A stretch of 64,000 nt of DNA, from positions 141,670 through 205,669 of the forward strand of contig DASYYY010000022.1 in NCBI GenBank assembly GCA_035933635.1, in the 5' to 3' direction. This document shows, piece after piece, positions 50,514-58,600 of the stretch (positions within the stretch are counted from its first letter, which is position 1; each line of letters opens with the position of its first letter). Under the pieces are notes generated by a model. The model was not told the DNA's origin and ran no database searches. It saw only the letters and a list, made by a program, of their open reading frames with translations. The position numbers and the translations under genes are program-made. Source of the stretch: JAKIVR01 sp035933635. GTDB taxonomy: Archaea; Thermoplasmatota; Thermoplasmata; Lutacidiplasmatales; UBA184.

Positions 50514-52913
50514 CTAGTGGCTGGGCGGGGTCGGCAGCGGTGGGCTGCCCGAGCTCGCCTCCCCGCTCGACGGAGAGCTCGGCGCGGAGCCTCCGCCCGA
50601 GGAGGGCGAGCTGGGTGAGGACGACGAGGTGCCGGTCGCCTCCACCGGGGACATCATGACCGTGCGCCGCCCGCCCCGCATCTTCAGGAGCAGGACGATG
50701 GCGACGACGATGATGAGCACCAGGAGGATGACCCAGCCGACGGTCACGCCCGTGCCCGTCCCGAGCTCGTAGCCGAGCGCGGGCGGGGAGGACTCGACCG
50801 GGATCGACACGCTGCTGTAGCTGTAGCAGCCGCTCTCGCATCCGACGACCGTCGCCTCGACGTAGACCAGCTGGGCCCCGTTCGAGTCCGACGAGGGGAT
50901 CGTGAAGCTCAACGTGCCGCTCGTGGAGGTCGTCTCGACCTCCGACTTGCCCTGGTAGCCGAGGGTGGTGTCGGCGTAGGCGTCGACGATGAACGCCTTG
51001 CCCAAGACCGCGTTGCCGTGGGCGGAGATCGTGAAGGCGATCTGGACGGTCTCGCCGGGCTGGTAGCTGCCGTCGTCGTAGTGCGAGGCGGTCTGCAGCG
51101 ACGAACTGATCGAGATGCCGCTGATCTCCTCGAGCTCGACCTCCGAGGAGGTGATCACGCCGGCCGTCGAGGTCTGGGCCGCGACGGTGACGTAGAGGTA
51201 GCTCGGGGTGCCGACCTTGGGGATCGTGACCGAGAAGCTCGTGCCGCTGACCACGCCGGAGAACAGCGAGCCGCCGGTGCTGGCGGTGACGCTGCCGTAG
51301 AGCGTCGCGCCCGAGAAGACCTGCCCCTCGGTGGTGACGGAGATGGTGATCGAGTCACCGGGGTTGTAGCCGTACTCGCTCGCGGAGAGCAGGATGTACG
51401 GGGCGGTGACGACGGCGTAGGCCGTGCCCACCTGCGAGTTCGTCGCGTTGTGGGCGTAGACGTAGACGTCGAGGCCGCCGACGTAGCTCGCCGGGATCGG
51501 CCAGGTGAACGAGGCCGACGTGGCCGTCGTGTTGAGCGTCCCGACCCCGAGGATGGCGCCGGTGTTGTCGTTGTAGATGATGTAGCTGTCCACCTGCCAA
51601 CCGGTCGCGGCGGCGGCGGTGGTGCCCCCGATCGTCCAGGTGGCGGTCAGGGTGTCGCCGCCGTAGTAGTTGGACGAGTCGAGCTTGACCGAGACCACGG
51701 CGATCCCCTGGCTCGCCGGCAGGACGTTGAAGTCACCGGTGAAGTTCGCCGAGTTGTGGACGTCGGCCGGGTCGGTGACGTTGATCACGATGGTGTTGGC
51801 CTTGGTCGTGGAGAAGACCGTGGAGTTGGCGATGAACAGGATGGCGATGCCCCCGGTGGAGTTCGTCGTGCCCGTCAGCGGGGGGTTGCCCGGGACGGCG
51901 GGGACGATCGACCCGGCCGCCTCGAAGGTGAACCGGACGTTGAGCCCGGCCGCCGGGGCGGTCGTCGGGTAGGCCTGGCCGTTGGTGATCCCCTCGATGA
52001 GCTGCAGGTAGGCGATCTGCCCGGACTGGAAGGTCGATGTCGACCCGCAGGTCAGGCAGGCGGCGAGGCTGAGCGTCTGGGTGTAGAGCGTGCCTTCCTC
52101 GAGGTAGTAGTAGGTGTAGACCGACCACGTTCCACCGGCGCTGGTCTGATTGACCCAGAGCTGGAGCAGGACCTCGCGGACGGCCGGCACGCCGACGCCG
52201 AGCACATCGGTCGGCATCGTGAACTTGATCGAGCCCGCCCAGGTCGCCGGGAAGCTCGTCGAGGAGGTCGAGAAGACCGAGACGACCTTGCTCGCGGTGT
52301 TGGTGTAGGTCGCCGACGCCTCGACCGACTGGATCGAGGAGAACGGCGCGCCGTTGACCCGGGCCCGGACCAGGTAGGATACGTTGGCCGGGTGGCCGGG
52401 CAGGTAGACGTAGGCATCGGGGTTGAGGTAGGCGTCGTAGGTGTCGACGCGGAACAGGAAGCTGTAGTTGCCCGCGGTCGAGCCGCGGATCGTCAGGTTC
52501 CACCAGCCGCCGTGGACGAGCGCGAAGGGGATCTCGTAGGAGCCGTTCCACTGGTAGCTGTAGTTGGTGTAGCCGCTGGAGGCGGAGAACGAGACGTTCC
52601 AGGTCATGGCGGGGTTCGCGACCCCGTCACGGCTGGAGTTGGGATCGACCAGGGTCACTTGGGCGTACTTGTCGGTCGGGTCGTAGGCGTAGAAGAAGAT
52701 GCGGCCGTTGGACAGGCCGGGGCCGAAGTCGGCGTCGTAGCCACCGTAACGGCTCGTCGTATAGACGCGGTCGGAGGCCGAGGGGTGCACCGCGACGCTG
52801 GCGTGGGAGGTGGAGCCGGAGACGCTCGTCGAAGCGTGGGCCACGAACACCCCCGAGGAGGCCAGCAGCAGGACGGTCAGCGCGAGGACTCGGGTGGCGG
52901 TTCGGCGTTGCAT
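50514..52913 (-). CDS. Large membrane-anchored surface protein, Ig-like
   Basis: The 799-residue product has a signal peptide (VLALTVLLLASSGVFVAHAS), a long beta-rich ectodomain and a C-terminal helix near residues 725-747 (VGWVILLVLIIVVAIVLLL), then a Ser/Pro/Gly-rich cytoplasmic tail. The second half has successive sandwich domains, recognisable by NYYGGDTLTATWTI, YGYNPGDSITISVTTEGQVFSG and GSYQPGETVQIAFTISAHG, which resemble macroglobulin MG2-like or CARDB-type repeats beginning Y-PG--V-I. It has many N-x-S/T sites and two CxxC-like pairs. Function is unknown. The ATG is 27 bases from AATTAAATAC (leaderless). Confidence 0.8.
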   Translation of the reverse strand: MQRRTATRVLALTVLLLASSGVFVAHASTSVSGSTSHASVAVHPSASDRVYTTSRYGGYDADFGPGLSNGRIFFYAYDPTDKYAQVTLVDPNSSRDGVANPAMTWNVSFSASSGYTNYSYQWNGSYEIPFALVHGGWWNLTIRGSTAGNYSFLFRVDTYDAYLNPDAYVYLPGHPANVSYLVRARVNGAPFSSIQSVEASATYTNTASKVVSVFSTSSTSFPATWAGSIKFTMPTDVLGVGVPAVREVLLQLWVNQTSAGGTWSVYTYYYLEEGTLYTQTLSLAACLTCGSTSTFQSGQIAYLQLIEGITNGQAYPTTAPAAGLNVRFTFEAAGSIVPAVPGNPPLTGTTNSTGGIAILFIANSTVFSTTKANTIVINVTDPADVHNSANFTGDFNVLPASQGIAVVSVKLDSSNYYGGDTLTATWTIGGTTAAAATGWQVDSYIIYNDNTGAILGVGTLNTTATSASFTWPIPASYVGGLDVYVYAHNATNSQVGTAYAVVTAPYILLSASEYGYNPGDSITISVTTEGQVFSGATLYGSVTASTGGSLFSGVVSGTSFSVTIPKVGTPSYLYVTVAAQTSTAGVITSSEVELEEISGISISSSLQTASHYDDGSYQPGETVQIAFTISAHGNAVLGKAFIVDAYADTTLGYQGKSEVETTSTSGTLSFTIPSSDSNGAQLVYVEATVVGCESGCYSYSSVSIPVESSPPALGYELGTGTGVTVGWVILLVLIIVVAIVLLLKMRGGRRTVMMSPVEATGTSSSSPSSPSSGGGSAPSSPSSGEASSGSPPLPTPPSH

Positions 52914-52934
52914 GGTCGTTCAGCGGATTTGGCC

Positions 52935-52944
52935 GTATTTAATT
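52935..52944 (-). promoter_or_regulatory. TATA box of the large surface protein gene
   Basis: The minus strand reads AATTAAATAC about 27 bases ahead of the ATG at 52913, a near-consensus archaeal box with leaderless spacing. Confidence 0.65.
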
Positions 52945-53006
52945 CCACCTTTCCACCTCTCGACGGGAATCGTCAGGATTTGTACCACAGGCCGTATCCC
53001 CCCTGG

Positions 53007-53879
53007 ATGCACGAGCGGCGCCCCGGACCCAAGCCCAAGCGTCTGTATCTGCGGACGGTCCGGGCTCTAGAGCCCGGACCGATCTCGCGCGCCGAACGCA
53101 AGGTGGGCCGGGCGTTCGTCCAGAACCTGGAGCGGGTCGGTCGGCTGGTCGCGGAGGGCGACCTGACCGACCCCGCCGGCCACTGCCTGATCTTCCGGGC
53201 CGAAGGGCGCGAGGAGGCAGAGCGCATCCTGCGCACCGACCCCTGGCGCGACGGCGATCCGCCCGAGTACCGTGTCAGCGAGTGGGACCCGCAGCGGTTC
53301 GGCGGCGGGGTGAACCTCGAGCCCGCCCCTGCCCTCGGTTCCGGGCGTCTCACGGCGCTCCACCGGGTGGCCGTTGTCGTCCAGGACCAACCCGCGGCGC
53401 TCGAGTGGTATCGGGAGGTCCTGGGCCTGAAGGTCCGCGAGGACGATTCCGACACGGGGTTCGTCGAGCTCTCGTTGGGGAGGGGTACGGCGGGGCTCTC
53501 CCTCGTCAGCCCCCGACCGGAATGGGGCGAACCGTACTTCTCCGAGGCGCGGGCCCGGATCGGGCGGGCGACGGGGATCGTGTTCCAGACCGACAGCGTC
53601 ACCGCGCTCGAGCTGAGGCTCCGTCACGCCGGCGCCGAGGTGACCGAACCGCCGAAGCCCCAACCGTGGGGCGGGCAGACGATTCGGTTCTGCGACCCCG
53701 ACGGCAATGAGTACCTGGCCTTCGAAACCGGGGCGCTCCGGCCAGCGCCGAAGATCGCGGTTCGCGTCACCCCGACGGCGGCCCGGGGTGGTCCCGTCGG
53801 AGGCGGCGGACGTTTACGGGAATCGTCCCAGCCAAAGAAGGTAAAGGCCGGCCGCCTGCCCCCGACGAGGCGGCCATGA
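53007..53879 (+). CDS. YCII-like domain fused to VOC domain
   Basis: The 290-residue protein has an N-terminal YCII-type module at about residues 25-95 (FVQNLERVGRLVAEGDLTDP, HCLIFRAEGREEAERILRTDPW), then a VOC domain at about 110-245: LTALHRVAVVVQDQPAALEWYREVLGL, FVELSLGRGTAGLSLVSP, GIVFQTDSVTALELRLRHAG and FCDPDGNEYLAFETG, the last with the glutamate often used as metal ligand. YCII proteins are muconolactone-isomerase-like folds of unknown activity. The C-terminal 45 residues are basic and disordered. Its TGA overlaps the start of the next gene (ATGA). It is divergent from the surface protein. Confidence 0.82.
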   Translation: MHERRPGPKPKRLYLRTVRALEPGPISRAERKVGRAFVQNLERVGRLVAEGDLTDPAGHCLIFRAEGREEAERILRTDPWRDGDPPEYRVSEWDPQRFGGGVNLEPAPALGSGRLTALHRVAVVVQDQPAALEWYREVLGLKVREDDSDTGFVELSLGRGTAGLSLVSPRPEWGEPYFSEARARIGRATGIVFQTDSVTALELRLRHAGAEVTEPPKPQPWGGQTIRFCDPDGNEYLAFETGALRPAPKIAVRVTPTAARGGPVGGGGRLRESSQPKKVKAGRLPPTRRP

Positions 53880-54541
53880 GCGAGATCCTGCCCGGAGTGC
53901 ATCAGGTCGAAGGCGTCGACCCATCGCCGGATTTCACGACCCACGTCTACCTGGTCGAGGACCGCACCCGAGGTTGGACCCTCGTCGACACCGGTCTACC
54001 GAGCGCCTACAACGCGATCGTCGCCTACCTCAAGAAGATCGGCGTACCGCCGACCGACGTCAAGCAGATCCTCATCACCCACCTGCACAACGATCACACC
54101 GGCACGCTGGAACGGCTCGCCCAGCTGACGCACGCGAAGACCTACGCCCACTGGGTCGAAGCCCCCTACATCGCCGGGAACCCCCGATACGATGGTCCCG
54201 GGCATCCGCCCGAGCACCCGACGAAGGTCTCGAACACCTTCAAGGACGGCGACGAGCTCCCGTTCGGGGGCGACCTCGTGGCCTACCACACCCCGGGCCA
54301 CACGCCCGGTTCGGCGACCTACTACTCCCCGAGCACGAAGGTCGCCTTCTGCGGAGACCTCTTCATGGGAATACCGAAACTGGGACTGACGGTACCGGAA
54401 TACACTCAGCACACGCTCACAGCCCAGATCTCGGCCCGTCGCGTCGCCGCCCTGGGGGCGGAATCGATCCTCTGCCACCACGGCGGCCCGTTCCTCAAGG
54501 GTGCCGGCGCCGAGCTCAACGCGCTGGTCCGATCGTTCTGA
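53876..54541 (+). CDS. Metallo-beta-lactamase-fold hydrolase
   Basis: This 221-residue enzyme has the motif THLHNDHTG (about residues 63-71), giving the two-metal site, with YHTPGHTPGSATYY, FCGDLFMG (the bridging aspartate) and LCHHGGP completing the ligands. N-terminal strands are VHQVEGVDPSPDFTTHVYLV and TLVDTGLPSAYNAIVAYL. The fold covers thioesterases of the glyoxalase II kind, quorum-quenching lactonases and others; with a VOC protein just upstream, a detoxification route is possible but unproven. ATG 53876 is coupled to the preceding gene by 4 bases. It lies just upstream of tRNA-Pro on the opposite strand. Confidence 0.88.
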   Translation: MSEILPGVHQVEGVDPSPDFTTHVYLVEDRTRGWTLVDTGLPSAYNAIVAYLKKIGVPPTDVKQILITHLHNDHTGTLERLAQLTHAKTYAHWVEAPYIAGNPRYDGPGHPPEHPTKVSNTFKDGDELPFGGDLVAYHTPGHTPGSATYYSPSTKVAFCGDLFMGIPKLGLTVPEYTQHTLTAQISARRVAALGAESILCHHGGPFLKGAGAELNALVRSF

Positions 54542-54579
54542 TCCGAGCGGAGACCCTCGCCGCTCGCCCGGCCGGCAAG

Positions 54580-54654
54580 TGGGACTGGCCAGATTCGAAC
54601 TGGCGTCTCGGAGTCCCGAACCCCGAAGGATGGACCAAGCTACCCCACAGTCCC
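54580..54654 (-). tRNA. tRNA-Pro (CGG)
   Basis: Acceptor GGGACTG/CAGTCCC is perfect, with A73. The anticodon stem CGGGG/CTCCG (one G-U) holds loop TTCGGGA, giving anticodon CGG (plus strand 54616-54618). The T arm is GCCAG TTCGAAT CTGGC. The D arm GGGT...ATCC with two following T's is typical of archaeal proline tRNAs. There is no intron and no encoded CCA. A CATATAG box (54690-54696, minus strand) lies about 38 bases upstream as its promoter. Confidence 0.92.
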
Positions 54655-54689
54655 TGGACGGCCGGGCGCGCGGCGGCCACCCCGCTTGC

Positions 54690-54696
54690 GCTATAT
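54690..54696 (-). promoter_or_regulatory. TATA box of tRNA-Pro
   Basis: CATATAG on the minus strand lies about 36-42 bases before the tRNA 5' end, leaving a short leader for RNase P. On the plus strand it is too close to serve the GTG at 54702. Confidence 0.45.
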
Positions 54697-54791
54697 GAGA
54701 CGTGCGACGATTTCCGCGTCGGAAACCCTTCCCGTCGAACCGTTTCGACGAGTCCGCCTACCCTAACTATCTCCTGGCCCGTTCGGAGAGG

Positions 54792-56174
54792 GTGAGCGGC
54801 CGACCCCCGCCGTTCCCCGGAATCCGGTCCCACGACCAGATCGCGTGGTCGATCCCCGGACTCGAGAACGACCCGACGATGTGCCTGCGTTGCCGGGCCG
54901 CGCAGATGCTCTGTGGCAAGCCGGTCTGTCCGATCCTGGTGCGGCACGACGCCCTGATGAAGACCATCCCGCTGATCGAGGGCAAGGAGCTCGACGGCTC
55001 GAGCCCCCCTTCGGTGTTCATCGGTCGCTACGGCTACCCCAAGGTCGCCGTCGGTCCGCTCCTGACGCCTCAGCACGGCGACACCTTGCTCCTGGACACG
55101 CCCGAAGCGTGGGTGGGCCGACCGGTCGCCGAACTCGTCGGATTCCGGACGAGCCTGGTGCGCGGGACCCAGCAGATCCGGGTCACTGACGCCGAGAAGC
55201 CCCAGCGGGCGGTCGAGGACCTTCAGCTGCTCGCCCGGGCCGAGGGCAGCGCGGAAGCCGAAGCGACCTTCCGTCGGCCGCCCCGAGGGCGCATCGCGCT
55301 CTCGGACACGGCGCCGCCGTTCGGCCCTTCCGCCCCGCTCGACCACATGCGCATCGACGTCCGACGGGTCGATGCCCGAGTCGACCGGCTCTATTCCGAC
55401 ACCGACGCGACGGCGCGGGTCGGGGTCGAAGAGCTGTACGGTCGCTCGGTGCCGGTGAGCCGGATCCAGCGCGCCTTCAGCGCCGGGACCCTGGGGCGTC
55501 GCGGGCACCGACGGTTCGTTCCCACACGGTGGAGCATCACCGCGGTCGACGACTTGCTCGGCCGCGCCAACCTCCTGCGGGTCCGCAGCCTCCCGGAGCT
55601 CTCGGAGATCACGGTGTTTCGGCTCACGGCCCTAGACAACCGCTGGCTGCTGATCTTCCTCCCCGGAAGCTATCGGTACGAGTCGATCGAGGCGTGGTAC
55701 CCGAACACCTTCTGGAATCCCAACACCGTCGACGTCGTCGTGATGGGCGACCACGAGGGGTTCCGGGGTCGCAAGAGCTACGCGGCGATCGGCGGCTGCT
55801 ACTACGCCGCCCGGCTCGCCACCTCCGAGGCACTGTTGAAGATGCAACGCCAGGCCGGCGTCCTCGTGCTCCGGGAGGTCCACCCCGGCGAGGTGCTTCC
55901 GCTGGGGGTCTGGAACGTGCGCGAGCACGTCCGAGCGGCGCTCCAGACGAAGCCGGTGCGGTACTCCGACCGACGCGAGCTGTACGAGGCGATCTCGGCG
56001 GAGTTCGCGATCCCCCTACCCCGCTGGCTCACCGCGAGCGCGCTCCTCCACGAGGAACGGACCCAGCGCAAGCTCGAGGAGTACGACCGCTCCGCGGAGT
56101 TTCCGGCGGGCAGCCTCGCCGCATTCTCCTCCCCCGGGGCCGGACGACCCGATCGGGCGGCGCTCGCGTCCTAG
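54792..56174 (+). CDS. Nre family DNA repair protein (DUF650/DUF651)
   Basis: This archaeal protein of about 460 residues matches NreA/B. It has an N-terminal zinc site (CLRCRAAQMLCGKPVCPIL), then SVFIGRYGYPKVAVGPLL, DTPEAWVGRPVAELVGFR, and the DUF651 part ending with SYAAIGGCYYAARLATSEALL and LREVHPGEVLPLGVWNVREHV. Nre proteins act in repair of DNA damage with a link to PCNA; a PIP-like QRKLEEY is near the C-terminus but not terminal. The start is uncertain: GTG 54792 is preferred (CTAACTATC 22-30 bases ahead), ATG 54879 is the shortest, and GTG 54702 the longest. The 3' end overlaps the convergent zinc-ribbon gene by 4 bases. Confidence 0.88.
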   Translation: MSGRPPPFPGIRSHDQIAWSIPGLENDPTMCLRCRAAQMLCGKPVCPILVRHDALMKTIPLIEGKELDGSSPPSVFIGRYGYPKVAVGPLLTPQHGDTLLLDTPEAWVGRPVAELVGFRTSLVRGTQQIRVTDAEKPQRAVEDLQLLARAEGSAEAEATFRRPPRGRIALSDTAPPFGPSAPLDHMRIDVRRVDARVDRLYSDTDATARVGVEELYGRSVPVSRIQRAFSAGTLGRRGHRRFVPTRWSITAVDDLLGRANLLRVRSLPELSEITVFRLTALDNRWLLIFLPGSYRYESIEAWYPNTFWNPNTVDVVVMGDHEGFRGRKSYAAIGGCYYAARLATSEALLKMQRQAGVLVLREVHPGEVLPLGVWNVREHVRAALQTKPVRYSDRRELYEAISAEFAIPLPRWLTASALLHEERTQRKLEEYDRSAEFPAGSLAAFSSPGAGRPDRAALAS

Positions 56175-57133
56175 CCCGCGGTGGGGCCGCCACACGCCGG
56201 ACAGAAGCGGTCCCCCGGGTCGACGTGGGCCCCGCAGCGCGGGCACGCCGCGTCCTCGAGCGCGGCTCCGCACGACCGACAAAACTGATCACCCTCACGG
56301 GACGGGGCCCCGCAGCTGGGGCAGACGATGGCCGATGTCGAGGCCGGAGTCGGAGTGGCGGGAGCCAGCGCGGCCGCGCGCGACGGCGCGGGTCCGCCGA
56401 CGCCCTCGATCAGCACGCCGAGCTGGCGCCGACCTCGAAGGGCGAGTCGCCAGGCGTCGGCGAAGCGGCCCTGGCCGTAGGCGTCGTTCGCCTCGCGCCT
56501 CGACTCCTCGGCCAGTCGCCGCGCCTCCGAGCCGACGCCGCTCTTGGCCAGATCACGACCGAGCTCCGTGAGCGCGAACCGGGCCTCGACCTGGTGGGCC
56601 GGCAGCTTGGCGCGCGGTGGTGTGTCCTCGTCCTCGGACGCCGAGGTTCCCGCGGCCAGGGTCAATGCTTCGGCCCGGGGGGCGGCGAACGGCGGAGCGC
56701 TGGACGTCTCGGACCGGGCCGCGGCCCGTGGGTGAACGGGGCTGGGCGGAGGAGCTCGCGGAGCAGGAAAGGCAGCGGTCGCAGACACCGGGTGGCCGTT
56801 CGTACGCAGCGTGACGAGTTGTCGCCGAGCGGTCTCGACGAGGCGTAGTGCCTCGCCATGGTGTCCTCGCTGGTCTTCGTCGCGGGCCTGGGCGAGCACC
56901 GCCTGGATCGGCCCGACATCGTACCCCTCGCGCTGGAGGTGGTCGGCGCCCGCCGAGGCGATCCGGATCTGGTTGAACGCCCGCTCGTCGTCGGATTGGG
57001 TCGACTCCAGCTTGAGCCGCGCATCGCGCGCCCGAGTGCGGGAGCGGTGCAGCAGGTAGACCGAGCCGAGGACCGCCACGCAGAAGGCGATGAGCGCGAC
57101 GATCTCGATGGTCGTGTTCGTGTCCGGGGGCAT
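56171..57133 (-). CDS. Membrane protein with C-terminal double zinc ribbon
   Basis: The 320-residue protein has one N-terminal membrane helix (TIEIVALIAFCVAVLGSVYLLHR), then two helical cytoplasmic segments rich in Glu and Arg (FNQIRIASAGADHLQREGYD, AEESRREANDAYGQGRFADAWRLALRGRRQL). A Pro/Ala-rich linker separates these segments, and a second linker precedes the ribbons. The end has two zinc ribbons of the DZANK type: CPSCGAPSREGDQFCRSCG and CPRCGAHVDPGDRFCPACG. Function is unknown; such zinc ribbons often mediate protein or nucleic acid contacts. The ATG at 57133 begins the hydrophobic segment; a TCTAAATAGG box lies about 55 bases upstream. Confidence 0.78.
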   Translation of the reverse strand: MPPDTNTTIEIVALIAFCVAVLGSVYLLHRSRTRARDARLKLESTQSDDERAFNQIRIASAGADHLQREGYDVGPIQAVLAQARDEDQRGHHGEALRLVETARRQLVTLRTNGHPVSATAAFPAPRAPPPSPVHPRAAARSETSSAPPFAAPRAEALTLAAGTSASEDEDTPPRAKLPAHQVEARFALTELGRDLAKSGVGSEARRLAEESRREANDAYGQGRFADAWRLALRGRRQLGVLIEGVGGPAPSRAAALAPATPTPASTSAIVCPSCGAPSREGDQFCRSCGAALEDAACPRCGAHVDPGDRFCPACGGPTAG

Positions 57134-57339
57134 GGAAGAAGGGGAGGGCCGGGCTCGGGCCTCAGCAAAAAATGGTGGCACCCCCTATTTAGAAGCGTCC
57201 GGCCGGGCGACGGCGCGGACCGTGCCCCTCCCCCCCGGTTCGAGAGCCGACCGCGACGGGGCCGATAGGAACGGGGTGTCGGACCGGCCGCGGGGGCTCG
57301 ATCGGGGTGCCCGGGATGGCCCCCGCCGCCGGCGGACGA

Positions 57340-58536
57340 CTAGAAGACGCTCAGTTTCCCCGTGAGCAGCCGCTGGGGGATCGACGGGATGTCGTCGAAC
57401 CACCGCTGAGCGACTTGGTTGGCGATCGCCTCGACCTGGGCCAGTGCGACGCCGTCGGCGGGCAGCAATTGGATGCTGGCTACCTGGGGTTCGTCGACCG
57501 GCTTACCGATCTGAGAAAGGATGCGAACGTGGACCTCACGGACGTTGCCGCCGGCCTCCTTGACGATGTCGTGGGCGATCTGGTGGCTGAGCAGATTGTA
57601 GATCTTGCCCACGTGGTTGACGGGGTTCTTGCCGGCGGTCGCTTCCAGGCTCATCGGCCGGTTGGGGGTGATGAGGCCGTTGGCGCGGTTGCCCCGGCCC
57701 ACGGAGCCGTCGTCGCCGGCCTCCATCGAGAGACCGGTCACGGTCAGGTAGTACCGGCCGAGCTCGGGATCGTCGGCGGTGTTGACGTCGATCTGCACCT
57801 TCTTCGGGGTGAGCTGGGCGACGTGGGCCGCGAGCTTGTCGTGGATCTCCTCGCAGACCCGGGCGTACTCCTTGCCGTTCTTCAGCTCGGAGTCGACGAG
57901 GGCGGCGGCGACGGTGAGGTGGATGCCGTCGCCCCGTCGGAATCCCATGACCTTGACGTCCTCGCCCAGGGCGGGGACCTTCTTCTTCAGCTTGGTCGTC
58001 AGGAACTTCTCGCTCTCGAGCACGACCCGTTCCGTGTCGGAGTACGGGGCGAAGCCGACCCCGAAGCTCGTGTCGTTGGCGAGGACCGACTTCTGGTCGA
58101 AGACGCCCCGCAGGTCGACCGATCCCTGGCCGATCTTGCAGTCGAAGTCGACCTGGGTCTCGGGGTTGAGGTGCGCCGCGATGGACTTGACGTAGGCCTT
58201 GGCCGCGTCAACGGCCACTTGGCGGAACGGCAGCTTCTCGCCGTTGACCTCGGTGGTGGCCCTTCCCACGAGGAGCATGTAGATCGGGGTGGTGATCTTG
58301 CCCCCGCCGAACTTCGGCTCCGAGCCCCCGCCGACGATCTGGGTCTCGTCGGTGTTGTGATGGAGGATCTTGCCGTACTCGTCGAGGTAGAGCCGGCTCA
58401 GCGCCCGACTGACGCTCTCGGCGACCCCGTCGGCGACGGAGTCCGGGTGGCCGATCCCCTTGCGCTCGACCAGCTCGACCTTCTGGTCCTCGATGTGCAC
58501 GGCGCGCAGCGGCTCGACCTGGATGTTCCGGACCAT
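57340..58536 (-). CDS. mat: Archaeal S-adenosylmethionine synthetase
   Basis: This 398-residue enzyme belongs to the archaeal MAT family, which differs from bacterial MetK. It makes SAM from methionine and ATP. Hallmarks are VELVERKGIGHPDSVADGVAES, HHNTDETQIVGGGSEPKFGGG, the lysine/aspartate-rich KVMGFRRGDGIHLTVAAALVD, SMEAGDDGSVGRGNRANGLITPNRPMS (each shown only in part here), and NPVNHVGKIYNLLSHQIAHDI. It ends in RLLTGKLSVF. A GATTTATCC box lies about 40 bases upstream. It supplies SAM to Trm1, Elp3 and others encoded nearby. Confidence 0.97.
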   Translation of the reverse strand: MVRNIQVEPLRAVHIEDQKVELVERKGIGHPDSVADGVAESVSRALSRLYLDEYGKILHHNTDETQIVGGGSEPKFGGGKITTPIYMLLVGRATTEVNGEKLPFRQVAVDAAKAYVKSIAAHLNPETQVDFDCKIGQGSVDLRGVFDQKSVLANDTSFGVGFAPYSDTERVVLESEKFLTTKLKKKVPALGEDVKVMGFRRGDGIHLTVAAALVDSELKNGKEYARVCEEIHDKLAAHVAQLTPKKVQIDVNTADDPELGRYYLTVTGLSMEAGDDGSVGRGNRANGLITPNRPMSLEATAGKNPVNHVGKIYNLLSHQIAHDIVKEAGGNVREVHVRILSQIGKPVDEPQVASIQLLPADGVALAQVEAIANQVAQRWFDDIPSIPQRLLTGKLSVF

Positions 58537-58600
58537 CTATGCCACTCGGGTGCGCGGGAGTCGGTGGGCGGGATAAATCTTCCCGCTCTTACGCCGGGCG

